From Isochrysis galbana (Eukaryota; Haptophyta; Isochrysidales; Isochrysidaceae): 64,000 nucleotides of DNA. Of this stretch, positions 1-11,021 are shown in pieces; position 1 is the first letter of the stretch; every line of letters starts with the position of its first letter. The notes beneath the pieces are model-generated. The model had not been told where the DNA came from, did no database searches, and saw only the letters and a list, made by a program, of their open reading frames with translations. The stretch lies in contig CM030943.1 in the NCBI GenBank assembly GCA_018136815.1, positions 1,479,975 to 1,543,974 on the forward strand, read 5' to 3'. The translations under genes and the position numbers were made by a program.

Positions 1-533
1 ATTCACGCATCGCTTTGGGATGATCGTATCCCAAAGAAATGTATGGTAGCATGCGAGTGTCGTGTTGCCCAATGAAGCCACTTCAGCGGCAATGGCCACT
101 GGAGGGTGGGCAACGCCACAGAGGAACTACAAAAGAGTTGGCAACCAGCGTGCGCGAGTGACACCTCCTCGCACACCCATGTGTGCAGCGAGAAAGGCCG
201 GCTCAGACGCGTGTTGCCGCAAGGAAAAATCCACAGCGATAATAGACTGTGTGACGAGGAACAAAATACGTGATGGTGGTGCAGCTTTCGATGACCGACT
301 GCCGTGATGGTGACGATTAGATTGGCCATCATAGGACAGACTACGCGGCCATCACCCCCCCGAAACGTGAGTGGGACTCTTCTTACGGGCCATGTCGTGC
401 TTGACGCTCGTCAAGGTTTTTTAGGCAAGGTCGAGGAAGGCACTCACGACTGACGTTTCGTCTTCTAATTCATGAGTATCATCGCTGTAATGCAGGGGGT
501 CTTCGGGCCCAAGTTTTGAAAGTGGAGAGCGAG

Positions 534-2782
534 CTACGATGGCAATGTGGAAAGGGATGTGTGAACAATTTGGGTCCCGCCCAACACGCTTTGATGCAGA
601 GAGGCTTCACCGTGTTTGGTATATGGCGCAAACAAGTCGAGCATCTCGTGTATGCGAAGGCCCGAGTGCGAGCGGCTCATGTTCATCTGCTCGACGCTGT
701 CCGTCCGTTCCAAGGTACTGGCAGCGTGAGCTGCGTTGGCACGAGCCACCTCTTCTGACGCCAAGCGGATGCCTTCCGCGTCAAGCATGACAATGTTGCT
801 CGAGGTGCACTGGAAACAATGTAGCTTGCCTTGAGAGTCGCGCAACGGCTCGAGCCGGATGTCATGGGAAAAGGGCTTCCCGGATCGGGTGTGGTGCGTG
901 ATATTGAGGCTAAGGGGCCGGCCAGCTCGCATGGCCTCGTTGAGGAGCTCGGCCTCGCGCCGTTGCGTCAAAGGGCCCTCCACGAGTTCGATAGTCTCGC
1001 CGATGACCTGCGACTGCGCCTCGTACTCACAGAGGGCCAACCATGCTGCAGAGGCGAATACGATAGGGAAAGGCGCGGATGCGGAAGTGATGACTTGGAC
1101 GTACTCGTCGGCTGCGGCTTGCATGCTTGCCTCGGCGTCGGCGAGTGCCTGATTTGAAGCGTCGGGGTCCACGTCGCCCTCCGCATCGCCGGCAGGGGCG
1201 CCGGAATCTGGCTCAAAGCCGTCGCCACCAAGAGAGGCGCCCAAGTTTAGGTCGTCGAGTAGGCCTGAGACGCCGGATCGGACGAGAGGGATGCCCTCTG
1301 AGACGCCGGAAGCGCGCGGGACGGCTCTCTTTTTAATGGCCGATTGCTTTACCCATAGTCGGCCACCAGGAGCGCGCCGGGCGGAGCCAGCCGGGTCATC
1401 GGGGTGATCGAGCAGTGCGGTGACACTCCGTGGCGGGGCTGGCTCAAGTGGTGAAGTGGTGCCTTCCGACAGAAGCTCTGCAGCGAGTTGCTGACTGAGG
1501 TCATCGGGCAGGTCAGAGATAGACCCATCGAAGCTGTCGCTCGGCCCGTTGTCCGTGCCGTTCATAACAGACTGGAGGAAGGGCAGGCGCAGGCCCATGT
1601 TGGCCATCAGGGCGAAGGAGTTACAATTGGTATTGGAGTTCCCGCCAAGGGCTGATCGAGCCGCGGCGACAGCCGCGCGACAGTGCGCCTCCATCTGTTC
1701 CGCTTCGTCAAAACAGCTGCTTCGCTTGACGACGGCTCGATGGTGTTTGACAGTTTGCTTCGAGCACGAGGCGGGGTTTGCAGGGCGCGCCGAGGTGCCA
1801 TGAGGAGTGATGCCATCTCTGCTTGTCCTTGTGCTTGCCCCAACCGAGCGTTCCTCGGTCTCGTCACCGTCTAGCGCTATTATGCTGTCCCCGGGAAGGC
1901 TTGGGTCGCCCTCAGCAGGCCCCATGCCAAGATTGTTCGAAAGGAAGCCCAATGGGATCTCGTTGTCATCAAGGCTCAGGGGAGGATCTCCGCCCCCCTT
2001 GAGGAGCATGGCGAGATCGGTATCCGGACAAGACGCAGCACGTCTCAGCGCCACACCCCGGCGAATTGCCATAGACCAGACGTCCGAAAGGCACGTCGAG
2101 CTGCCCCCGGACTTGTCATCGTGGTTGATGCCATCAAGTCCACCCTTCTCCTCGGCCGTGGACGCCGAATTGCCGTCACAGCTGGCGGTGGCTGAGGTGC
2201 CACTAGCTTCCTGCGAGGCACGCCGCTCGGCCGCGGTCTTTGCAGCTGCGGCAGCTGGCGTGTCAGGGAGCCCGGGCGTGGAGAAGAGGCCAAGGGCGCG
2301 TGAAATTTTGCGTTCGCGCTGGCGCTTGTTCTGGAACCACACTTGCACCTGTCGCGGCAAGACGTTGAGCTGGCGAGCCAGGTCCTTCCGAGTCTCAAGG
2401 CCTTCACCGGTGGCAGAGGTGTGCAGCGGGTGGTGAGGCAGCAGCTGGGGATCAAGGGGCAACGCGGGGAAGAGTTGGGCAGGAGGGTCTGTGTGGCGTT
2501 TGAGGTGTGCTACTGCGTAGGGGTGGCGCCTATGGGGAAGAAGAACAGGGAGCGTGCTAGGGAGAGAGCAAGAGGGAGCATGGGGAATAGGGCGACGCGG
2601 TTAGACGAGAACACGCAGAGAAGCGAGATGGAGTGTGACGGGGGGAGAATGAGCAGGAGAGTGTGTGCGGCCGCACCCGGGAAGGGGTCCATTGCGTAGA
2701 CCTGTTCGAGGACGTGCAGCGAGTCTGAGCGGATCTGCCATCGGAGCGGCTTGCCCTCGTCCTGCCTCTTCTCCTCGGCCAT
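534..2782 (-). CDS. Homeodomain protein with C-terminal LOV-like PAS domain
   Basis: Two exons are inferred: 2782-2677 and 2401-534, joined in phase 1 across a GT-AG intron, giving about 657 aa. Exon 1 supplies homeodomain helix 1 (ending VYAMDPFP). Exon 2 supplies helices 2 and 3, with the recognition helix RQVQVWFQNKRQRERK carrying the invariant W, F, N and R. Splicing restores one continuous homeodomain near residues 10-65, which is the main support for the intron. A long Ser/Ala/Asp-rich linker follows. Around residues 470-580 there is a PAS domain of LOV type (PFPIVFASAAW, later IGETIELVEGPLT). In photoactive LOV domains the second motif carries a flavin-binding cysteine; here that position is Ile, so classic photochemistry is not expected. 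The protein is probably a nuclear DNA-binding regulator, and the PAS domain may bind a ligand or partner. The start was chosen because it is the first Met in frame with helix 1. Confidence 0.85.
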
Positions 2783-4290
2783 CGATGCAGCCCCGGGGTG
2801 TGGGGCCGGGGGGGGCGGGGGGCACGCACTGTGCTCGACGGCACGGGAGGTGATGGGTGGGGAGGCGGAGATGCGAACGGTCAGGGGCGAATGGGGCGAA
2901 TGGAGAGGGGAGAAGGGGAGGGTGGAGGGAGGGGAAGGCGGGCGGGGGGGGGGGGGTGAAGGGCCGGAGGGGAGGGGAGGGCGAGAGTGGACGCTCGAGG
3001 GGAAGGGAGGGGAAGGAGAAGGAAGGGGGAAGAGAGCGGCCGTGGCACGTGAGAAGAGGACGGAGGGGTGGGCCGGGAGGGGGAGGCAGAGAGAGAGAAG
3101 AGAGGGGGACGGAGAGCAGGTTAAACGGGGGGGGGAGAGGGGGAGGGCGTCGGAGCGAGCCGCTCCGAGCTCGCGCGCGAGAGTGAGAAGGGCGAGGGGG
3201 GACCCCCCCCCCCCCCGCCCCCCACTCTCCCCGCCCCCCCCCCCGGCGCTCCCGCGCGGCTCTGGGTGGGGGGGACGTCTACTCTTGCGTAACGGCGCTT
3301 TCCTCGTGGATTGTGCGCGGGGCGCCCCGCCCTCTCTCAGCCCCTCCTCCTCCTGCTCCTGTCACGGCGTCTCCCCATCAGAAAGGAACGGGGGAGAAGG
3401 CAAGAGAAAGAGAGAGAAGAGAGAAGAGAGAGAGGGAAGAGAGCGAACAGAGAGAGGGGGGAGGGGGCGGGGGGGGGGGGCGCGGCGAGGAGGGCCTCTC
3501 CCTTTCCCGCGGGGGGGGTGCGGATTCGAGCCGAGCGTCCCCCCCCCGCCCCCCCCCTCTCTCTCCCTCTCTCTCCCTCTCTGTTCGCTCTCTTCCATCG
3601 GGAAAAGGGGTAAAGGATCCCGAGGAATTGGGGGCCGGGGGGGGGGGGAGGGGGAGGGGGGGGAGGACGCCGTGCGGGAGGGGGGGGGGGGGGTCCTACA
3701 GGGGGCGCCCCCCCCCCCCCCCCCCCCCCCCCCGCGCGCGCCCTCTCTCACGCGCGCGCGCCTCGAGCGTCGGAGAGGATGGATGAGTGGCGCGCCGTCA
3801 GGAAGGACAGGGAGGGAGGGAGGGGGGGGGGGAGTGTGGGAGTGTGGGGCGTGTGGCGGCGCGTCAGGAGGATGTGCCCTCCGAGCATTCCACAACGACG
3901 AGACCGGAGAGGAACAGAGGACGAACGGGGACGAGGCCGTGAGTTTGTCGGAACCGACCACCGACCACATATGACATATGTGGGGAGAGGAGAACGCTGG
4001 GACCCACAGGGCCCTCGGTAGTCCAAGTAGACTGGGCGCGGATTCCGAGGAAGGAAGGGGCGCGTCCACGAAGCACGAAGCACGAAGAACGAGGTACCGA
4101 GAAGAGGGAGAGAGGGGAAGAAGAACTAACGTAAACGAGACGACATCTCGGAGTGCCGGTCTCTTTGAAACGAGCCAATGGCGAAACTCTAAGCCAGGGG
4201 GAAACTAGAATCTGCATGCCGAGCACGACTTTGCCCACGGACCCTAGATCTAGATCTAGATGGGAAATACGGAATAAGGTATACGGTGTA
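2783..4290. other. Homopurine/homopyrimidine upstream region, no gene
   Basis: This stretch upstream of the homeodomain gene is dominated by G-runs and GA-rich sequence on the plus strand (about 2880-3180 and 3400-3520), with C-runs near 3200-3245 and 3540-3560 and facing G and C runs near 3630-3735. Long open frames cross it on both strands, but they read as Gly/Arg/Glu or Pro/Ser/Leu strings and are composition artefacts. The runs could form G-quadruplex or triplex structures in the promoter of the minus-strand gene. Confidence 0.6.
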
Positions 4291-4296
4291 TCGTAC

Positions 4297-4437
4297 AAGT
4301 ATAGGTATAGGTATAGGTGGTAAAAAATGTCGAACGCGAACTCAACTCTATTACGGGTTACGGATGGCCCGCCCTCCGTAACATGTTACCGTAACATGTT
4401 AGTTACGGTAACACGGTAGTAACATGTGACATGTGTC
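4297..4437. repeat. Short tandem repeat plus TAAC/GTTA palindrome cluster
   Basis: A (GTATAG)n-like tandem (about 4298-4318) is followed by clustered inverted motifs built on TTACGGTAAC and GTAACATGTTAC between about 4350 and 4437. No coding signal is seen. The sequence could be the degraded end of a mobile element, since a retroposon copy starts at 4474. Confidence 0.5.
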
Positions 4438-4473
4438 GTCTTTGCTTCCATAGTGCTAAGTCCAGTAAGGCTC

Positions 4474-5100
4474 AACTAAGTTTATACTTAGTTCAGCATG
4501 GAGCATGGGGGGGCGCCTCGCGTCCCCCCGTCCCCCCTCTCAGGCACCAATTCCCCTCCGGGGGGCTCGCCGATCAACCCCATCTGACGAATGGGGATGG
4601 CCCATAGGGCCTCAGGCCTTAGGGCAATGAGGAAGGAGGAAGGAGGCATGCCGGCGGCAGGCGCGGCGGAGGAGACGACTTCGGAGGTGTGACGGAGTGA
4701 GAGTGACGGATCGAGCATGACCACTGGGGCTCGATATGCGATGATACGGAAGGGAAACGATCGGCGGGAGGCGCGGCGGAGATGGCCAGGAGTGATGGAA
4801 TGGCGGGCTGGACCACCTCCTCAGCAGAGGAAGGCGGGAGGACGGGCTTGGGCGAGGGCGAGCGCGACGACGGAGCGGACATGGCTGGGCGATTCGGGAT
4901 GGATAGGCCAGGGCTGAGGGATTGGAGGGGTTTGGTACTGATAGAGTGTTGAGAACGAGGGACGAGAACGGGAACGAGAGCGACGAACGAAGAACGACAG
5001 GCGACAGTCGGATAGAGTCCGATGGACCGACGAGATGACACCACACTCACGTCAACACTCTCCACACTTACGCATCCTTATCACGGAACGCACAAGAACC
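4474..5100 (+). mobile_element. Retroposon family 1, copy A (3' end not seen)
   Basis: The copy starts with the family 5' end, an 8-bp inverted repeat AACTAAGT/ACTTAGTT around a 4-base loop. A short frame starting MEHGGAP follows at 4498. From about 4598 it shares the block GATGGCCCATAGGGCCT plus the following several hundred bases with 17846-18181 and 31497-31806. The family T-run 3' end (AATATTAAAAGGTTTT) was not found downstream, so the copy is truncated or divergent. The right boundary is approximate. Confidence 0.6.
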
Positions 5101-5399
5101 TACTGACAGACCGAAAAGGGAAGCGAATGCCGACAAGAGAGCGACGGGGCGACGGACGATCCGATGGGGGCGACAGTTACGCACAGGAATAAGGAATAAG
5201 GAAGGAATCTTTTGAAAACCCTTAAGTGAGTTGATGAAGACCGAAGTAAAACAGCGCCACAATATAATCCAACGGCCAACACCTGAGTGAGGGGGAATCA
5301 GGGTCACACAAGGGGGTGGTTCCTTGCACCGGCGATACCCGAACGCTCGACTTAACCTAAAAACGCTAGGAGCACGCAAGGAGGTAAGCGAGGTGAGGG

Positions 5400-5790
5400 G
5401 CAAGCAGGCGACAAGGGAGGCGACAAAGGAGGCGAGCGCTTGTGCAGCTCCACAAGCACCTCAGCCTTGCGCTCACGCCACATCTCAATAGGAGCGCACA
5501 GGCGAATGGTGCGAGGCTTCACAGCAGGATCCAAGTGCGCGCGAATTTGGAAAGGGCCACCTGTGTATGTAATGAAATCCGCAAAAGAGACACTGCTTCA
5601 ACACTTCAACTTCGTCATCTTGGCGCGGCCACCTTCCTCGACAATTGTCGACCATTCGAGTTGAGAGCCTTTGAGCTCATGCAGCGGCTGCCGCCCCCAG
5701 CCCCCTCTCATAGAGACGTCGTCCTCGTCGTCGTTCTCCTCCTCATCCTCCGCGTCGATGGTCTCTGTGCTCCTCCTCGCCATTGGTATT
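5400..5790 (-). pseudogene. BED-type zinc finger transposase N-terminus, broken
   Basis: Read on the minus strand from about 5785, an acidic stretch (AEDEEENDDEDD) leads to a Trp-containing segment, then KMTKLKC, an in-frame TGA near 5596, and then VSFADFITYTGGPFQIRAHL. The KxKC, GGPxQIRAHL and later Cys spacing resemble the BED zinc finger that starts many hAT transposases. The TGA falls next to where a second cysteine is expected. No catalytic RNase H-like domain is visible nearby, so this is a decayed fragment. Assignment to hAT is an inference from the finger alone. Confidence 0.45.
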
Positions 5791-6298
5791 GTCTGCGAGC
5801 AGCGGACGAGGGTGGGGATCAAATGAGCGCACGCCTCAGTCAGACCTCACAGATCACAGCGGGCAAGTGACAAGTGAGAGATGCGCTGGCGCAAGTGGAC
5901 CCCTGTGCAGGCTCGCAGCTGCCCGCCAGCGTGCGCTCGGTCGCCGCCAACGTCAGCTCGTGTGGGGGCGACGCAAGACGCAAGAGCGAAAAGCTCGACA
6001 CCATGAATGAGCGCTGCCATGCATGTGCATGTGCGAGTGAGGGGCGGACCATGCGGCTGCGACGCGTGGGCGCGCGCGTGCGGCCCCGCGAAGTGCAGGC
6101 AGGCGCTTGGGAGGGGCAGGAGACGAGGGAGAATGAGAGAAAGCAGGAGAGAGGAGAGAGGGGTGTGGGTGTGGGTGGTGGTGGGAGGCCAGAGCCAGGG
6201 CGAGAGAGCGAGCGCGCACCTGGTCGTTGGCCACGCTCCCGCGCGCCGCGTTCCCACCGCTGGTTTTTTTTTAGTTTATAATGATAGCTCAGCAGCCT

Positions 6299-6368
6299 TG
6301 TACTGATATCAGTACAGCTCAGCCCTCAGGGAGCTTATACTGATGCATCAGTACTGATATTAGTACTG
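6299..6368. repeat. Cluster of perfect palindromes on ACTGATATCAGT
   Basis: Positions 6299-6316 form a perfect 18-bp palindrome (TGTACTGATATCAGTACA), 6339-6352 a perfect 14-bp palindrome (ACTGATGCATCAGT), and 6349-6368 a near-perfect 20-bp one (one mismatched pair). Another GTACTGATAT half-site occurs at about 6528. They directly abut the family 2 repeat at 6375. Confidence 0.7.
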
Positions 6369-6374
6369 ACGGCC

Positions 6375-6540
6375 CATCCTGGCCTAGTAGTGTACGGGGG
6401 GAGCCGCCTGATGGCAGGGGGGGAAGGGCCTGGGGAGTGGGGGTGTAGAAAGTTTCCTGCGTTAAAGTAGTGGGCCCCCGGCCGCATGTGCGGTTTTACT
6501 GAGAGCTGATAAGAGTCTTTAAGAGTACTGATATACCCCA
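6375..6540 (+). repeat. Dispersed repeat family 2, copy 1
   Basis: This block shares GGGGGGAGCCGCCTGATGGC and the following GGGAGTGGGGGTGTAGAAAG with copies at 53056-53224 (plus) and 59765-59945 (minus). The copy has lost the AAGAATATTAAAAGG 3' end that the 53-kb copy keeps. No coding potential is seen. Confidence 0.7.
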
Positions 6541-6544
6541 TCCG

Positions 6545-6705
6545 AGCTCACCGACGCCATTGCCTTTCGTGGGGTGGAGGGGGGGTTGCGTCGGAGAGGG
6601 GATGCAGTTGCCGGGGCAGGTAGGGGGGGTCCTGCGGAATCCTTGGACACCCAGGGGAGGTGGAAAATAATGGTTAAGAGAGTGAGTGACCGGGCTATCA
6701 TAGGT
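6545..6705 (+). repeat. Dispersed repeat family 3, left copy
   Basis: About 160 bp that recurs inverted at 10206-10372, sharing GACGCCATTGCCTTTCG at one end, ATCCTTGGACACCCA-like sequence in the middle and GAGTGACCGGGCTAT-like sequence at the other end. The two copies face each other across 3.5 kb that holds the AK6 gene and the 8762 gene. Confidence 0.75.
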
Positions 6706-7264
6706 TATTTGACCGCCCTAAAGATATGCCTCTCCCTGTGCGCTCTGCTGCTTGTTATCTCCCTCCATGTGCACCCAATTAGGCTCTCTGCTAGCCATGG
6801 TGGGCGTTGTAGTTCAGCACTTCATAGGCATGCTCCCCCGCCAAAAACGAGGTCCTAGTCGGTTCGGCCACTTCTCTACTTCGACGCAGGGCCCTGTTCT
6901 CTCTTGTCTTCTCCGGCCCCACCATGTCATCGTACTCCTCAATACCGCTCAATATTCGACATTGCTTCTCATAACAAACTGTCTCACATATCAACGATTG
7001 ATTCGTCGTGCCATGATGGGTTTGCGTAAGATGATCCCTCCTGGGTTTCAATTAGAGGTGGTATTTGAAAAGGTTCAAGAGAACGCGAGGAGAGGCGATG
7101 ATTGGGCATCCTCTGCATGGCATGTGGTCTTCTCAGTCAGCGTGTCAAGCCCCTCTGTGCCAGGCATTGCATGCCTCATCGTGACTCGTGTCATGTGCAC
7201 CCACTGGCCGTGGCAGGAACTGCTATCGCCCCCATCGGTACTGGTAAGATGTTACTCTCAGCTC

Positions 7265-7988
<724 letters not shown>

Positions 7989-8761
7989 CGCCGCGCCTGC
8001 CCGACGTCCCCGCCACCCACGCGTCGACGAGGGCGGTCCGTTCACCCCACCATCGCCCAAGAATAGAAGGCATACTCGTATACAATCCACTCTACTCTAC
8101 TACTTTTGTGACGGGAGGACCTCGTGGGGCAGACGGTGATGTGTGTGTGTGTGTGGGGGGGGGGGGGGGTTATCGGGGATGGTGGGGAGATCCTATATTT
8201 CCTGTGCCGTCTGTGCGACGCGAAGGTTACATACACGCACTCTCGGGAGCTCGGGAGTCCTCGTGCACGTACTTGTCCACTAGCTTCTGCTTCTTTGTGG
8301 AAGTGGTAGCAGTGACAAGCCCGCCAGAGACCAGAGACTGCTTGTGCTAGGTGCTAGGTGCTAGTTAGTGCAAACGAAAGGGTGACTTCTTGCTCCTTGC
8401 TCCTTGCCTGACTAGAGTTTAGAGTGATGGGTCAGGGGCAAGGGGCGAGAGCTACAACGTGACAGCAGTGCGCAGTGCACCAGTGCACCATCGGCAGAGG
8501 ATTTTCGTTCCCAGGCAAGACGTTGTAGGCAGCTTTTTACTTTCACTGTTCACTCCACAGTTAACAGTTAAAGCTCGCCTCCCCCTTCTCCGGCCCCTGC
8601 CCCGCCCTCCGCCCCGTGTGTGCCCTCCCGCCCCCCGCGGCGTGAGGGGAGGGAAGAGACGTTTCGTTCGGGAGGCGGCAGTGGACTCCCGAAACGAGCA
8701 AGAGGAGGAGAGAGAGAGGGAGGAGAGAGAGGGAGGGAGGGAGGGAGGTACAGAGCCAGAG
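7989..8761. promoter_or_regulatory. Shared intergenic region between two divergent genes
   Basis: This 773-bp stretch separates the AK6 start (minus) from the 8762 gene (plus), so it must hold both promoters. It contains a GT run ending in a G-run at about 8140-8169 and a GA-rich stretch (8700-8755) just before the plus-strand ATG. No TATA element or other core motif could be assigned with confidence. Confidence 0.4.
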
Positions 8762-9835
8762 ATGGGCGGCCCCACGCTGCACGAGTCCTTCGCCTCCTCG
8801 TTCGACCGGCGGACATTCGACAGGTCGGCCGCGATGGCTGACGCATTCGCAGCTGCCCAATCCTTTTCCAACGGTGAGCCGCCAACCGGCACCTATGGCT
8901 TCGGCACGTGCAGCATTCGCTTTAAGAATCAGGTGCGTGACTCGGCGTTTGGCAACTTTGGCGTGTCCAACGCAGCAACGATCCCGTTGACGAAGACAGC
9001 GCCCATACCAATCGAGAGCATGGCTGGAGCTGCTCCGTCCAAGACGTTGCCCGAATACGCCAGCACCTTCGAGCTCCCCCTGGGACAATCGTACGCCAAG
9101 ACGCCATCGCGTGATGCCACATATGGGCCAAATGGAGAGAAGCTCTACTATGTTATGGCCAAGGACAAAGGAAATGGAGAGCCTGGAGAGATTTTCACCA
9201 TGCAAGCACCGCGTGGCGCTGGGCCGCGCACGACAATGCACGACATCACCGATGGACTGATGACACCTGCCGAGAGGCGCGAGGCCCTCATTTTCAACAA
9301 GTGCCGCGATAGGGCGGAGAAGATGCTGCGCAAGCAGGCGAGCGAAGCCTGCCGGATGACGCTAACGATGAAGCGCAACCATCCTCACGGCGTACTTGGC
9401 CTTGAGAGCGCAGATTGCCCTGACACTATCGTCTATGCTCGTGAACGAGCTGCCTTACTCGCGCAAGAGAAGGCGGCAACCGAGCAAGCCATGAGAAGGC
9501 ATGATAATCTTAGCCGCAGGCGGGACTCGCAGCTGCCCGCGCCGATGCTGGAGCATAATCCTTATGACACGACGCAAGCGCGGCTGTTTCCACGCGTCGG
9601 CAAGGTTGACATCGAGGCTGCTCGCCCATGTGAGCGGCACTATGTTGTCCGTCCGGTGACCATGGACACTGTGGCCTACCGGTCCAACTTGGAGAAGCCT
9701 CTCGCTCCACAGAGGACCATGAGAACAGAGCACCTAAATGACATGGACGCGGGTGGCCGAGCGTACGACATCATCACGGGTATACAACGGCCTGTTCCGC
9801 CCACGCGCTCTCTTGGCGGAGAGCTCTTGCGCTAA
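8762..9835 (+). CDS. Uncharacterised 357-aa protein, single exon
   Basis: The open frame extends upstream, but that part is Arg/Glu-rich translation of a GA tract. The Met at 8762 (MGGPTLHESF) starts complex sequence and is the preferred start. The protein is soluble and has no signal peptide or membrane segment. It contains a Lys/Arg/Glu-rich helical middle (about residues 170-250) and a C-terminal part with RAYDIITG and PP turns. The short ordered motifs between helices resemble algal flagella-associated proteins of unknown function, but I cannot name a family. It is divergent from AK6 and flanked by inverted repeats of family 3. It is likely a real gene because complexity and codon use are even across its length. 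Confidence 0.75.
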   Translation: MGGPTLHESFASSFDRRTFDRSAAMADAFAAAQSFSNGEPPTGTYGFGTCSIRFKNQVRDSAFGNFGVSNAATIPLTKTAPIPIESMAGAAPSKTLPEYASTFELPLGQSYAKTPSRDATYGPNGEKLYYVMAKDKGNGEPGEIFTMQAPRGAGPRTTMHDITDGLMTPAERREALIFNKCRDRAEKMLRKQASEACRMTLTMKRNHPHGVLGLESADCPDTIVYARERAALLAQEKAATEQAMRRHDNLSRRRDSQLPAPMLEHNPYDTTQARLFPRVGKVDIEAARPCERHYVVRPVTMDTVAYRSNLEKPLAPQRTMRTEHLNDMDAGGRAYDIITGIQRPVPPTRSLGGELLR

Positions 9836-10205
9836 GCTGGGGGTGAGGTGAGAACTGTTGATGGATACCCTTTGATTGGCCAACGGTTTGTTGCGTGGAA
9901 GCAGGACGCCATCAAATCGGCACGCCTGCACGAGGATTGCCTATGGCTCGAAGGGACGCGGTCAAGCCTGTATATCCACTTACGGCTTGTCGCTGCGATG
10001 CGGATGAGGAATACACGGAATCGGCACACAAACATCGACCAACGTGCAGGCGGCAGAAGGGAGCGGGCTGTGCGTGCTTACGTGCGCCTATGTATCGCTT
10101 TTTTGGGGGGGGGGTGCAGGTTGCGTTTACGATGGCAGATGTCCGACGGAAATACGTCGCCTCGCCTCTCTCTCTCTCTCGTTCGTTGTCTTCTCTCTAT
10201 GCGTC

Positions 10206-10372
10206 AGCCTATAGTAGCCCGGTCACTCACTCTTTTTAACCACTATTTCCCACCTCCCCTGAGTGTCCAAGGATTCCGCAGGGTTCCCCCCCTACCGGCC
10301 CCGCCAGCCGCTCCCCCCCCCCGAACAACCCCCTCCCTCTCCCGCCCCGCGAAAGGCAATGGCGTCGGTGAG
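10206..10372 (-). repeat. Dispersed repeat family 3, right copy (inverted)
   Basis: Inverted copy of 6545-6705, somewhat diverged in its C/G-runs. The rest of 9836-11021 contains short G-runs and no supported gene. Confidence 0.75.
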
Positions 10373-11021
10373 GGGCCCCTCTGCCTGCTGCCCCACGCGT
10401 GGCGGTCTATCTTGGGAAATTGAGGCGGGCGCTCCTTTGAGGGAATCAGAGTCAGAGTGGTGAATGTGGGGCGCATCACTATTAGAAACGCGGAGCTTCC
10501 GCGACGTCCGATCGCCCGCGATCGGCCGAAGAATGGCCTAGAGGTGGTGGCCATGCAGAGCCCGGAGCTCTCACAAGCAGGAAGCAGGGGGGGGGGGGGC
10601 ACTAGTCACTAGTGGTGCTGTGTGACTATGTGTCTATGATAGTGTAGGTCCTTGTGTGGTGTGGTGTGGCAGTAGCGTCTGCCATGATCTAGTCGGCCGG
10701 CGCGGCGGGGTGGGCCGGGGGCCGGGAGAGCAGAGGAGCGTGGCGCGCTCCATGACCCTATCGTTTTAACGATAGTTGCAAAGTAGGTGAGGGGGTGAGG
10801 GAGGAGGGAATGCGTGTCCGGGCGGCGCACACCGGTGGTGGGCGAGCGAAGGCGGAGGCGCGCAATCCGCGCGGCGCGGCTCGCTCGATAGTTTGCCGGG
10901 CGGCCACGGTGGCAGTGGGGAGGCGGGAGGGTGGCGGCGGCCCTCATTTCCCCTCTTCATCAACAATGCAGTCTACGTTGCCACTATGAATGGTGCATGC
11001 ATTGTGGCACCTCGAATCCGG

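Noticed and set aside
1807..2436. Plus-strand ORF of 209 aa opposite the homeodomain gene
   Set aside because: It is the complementary shadow of the GC-biased minus-strand gene and has no motif.
2751..3974. Long frames of Gly/Arg/Glu or Pro/Ser on both strands
   Set aside because: They follow homopolymer and GA tracts, have no motif, and are open in several frames at once.
4590..5020. Calling the shared block a long terminal repeat
   Set aside because: No paired copies with TG...CA ends and flanking target duplication were found, so only a shared block is reported.
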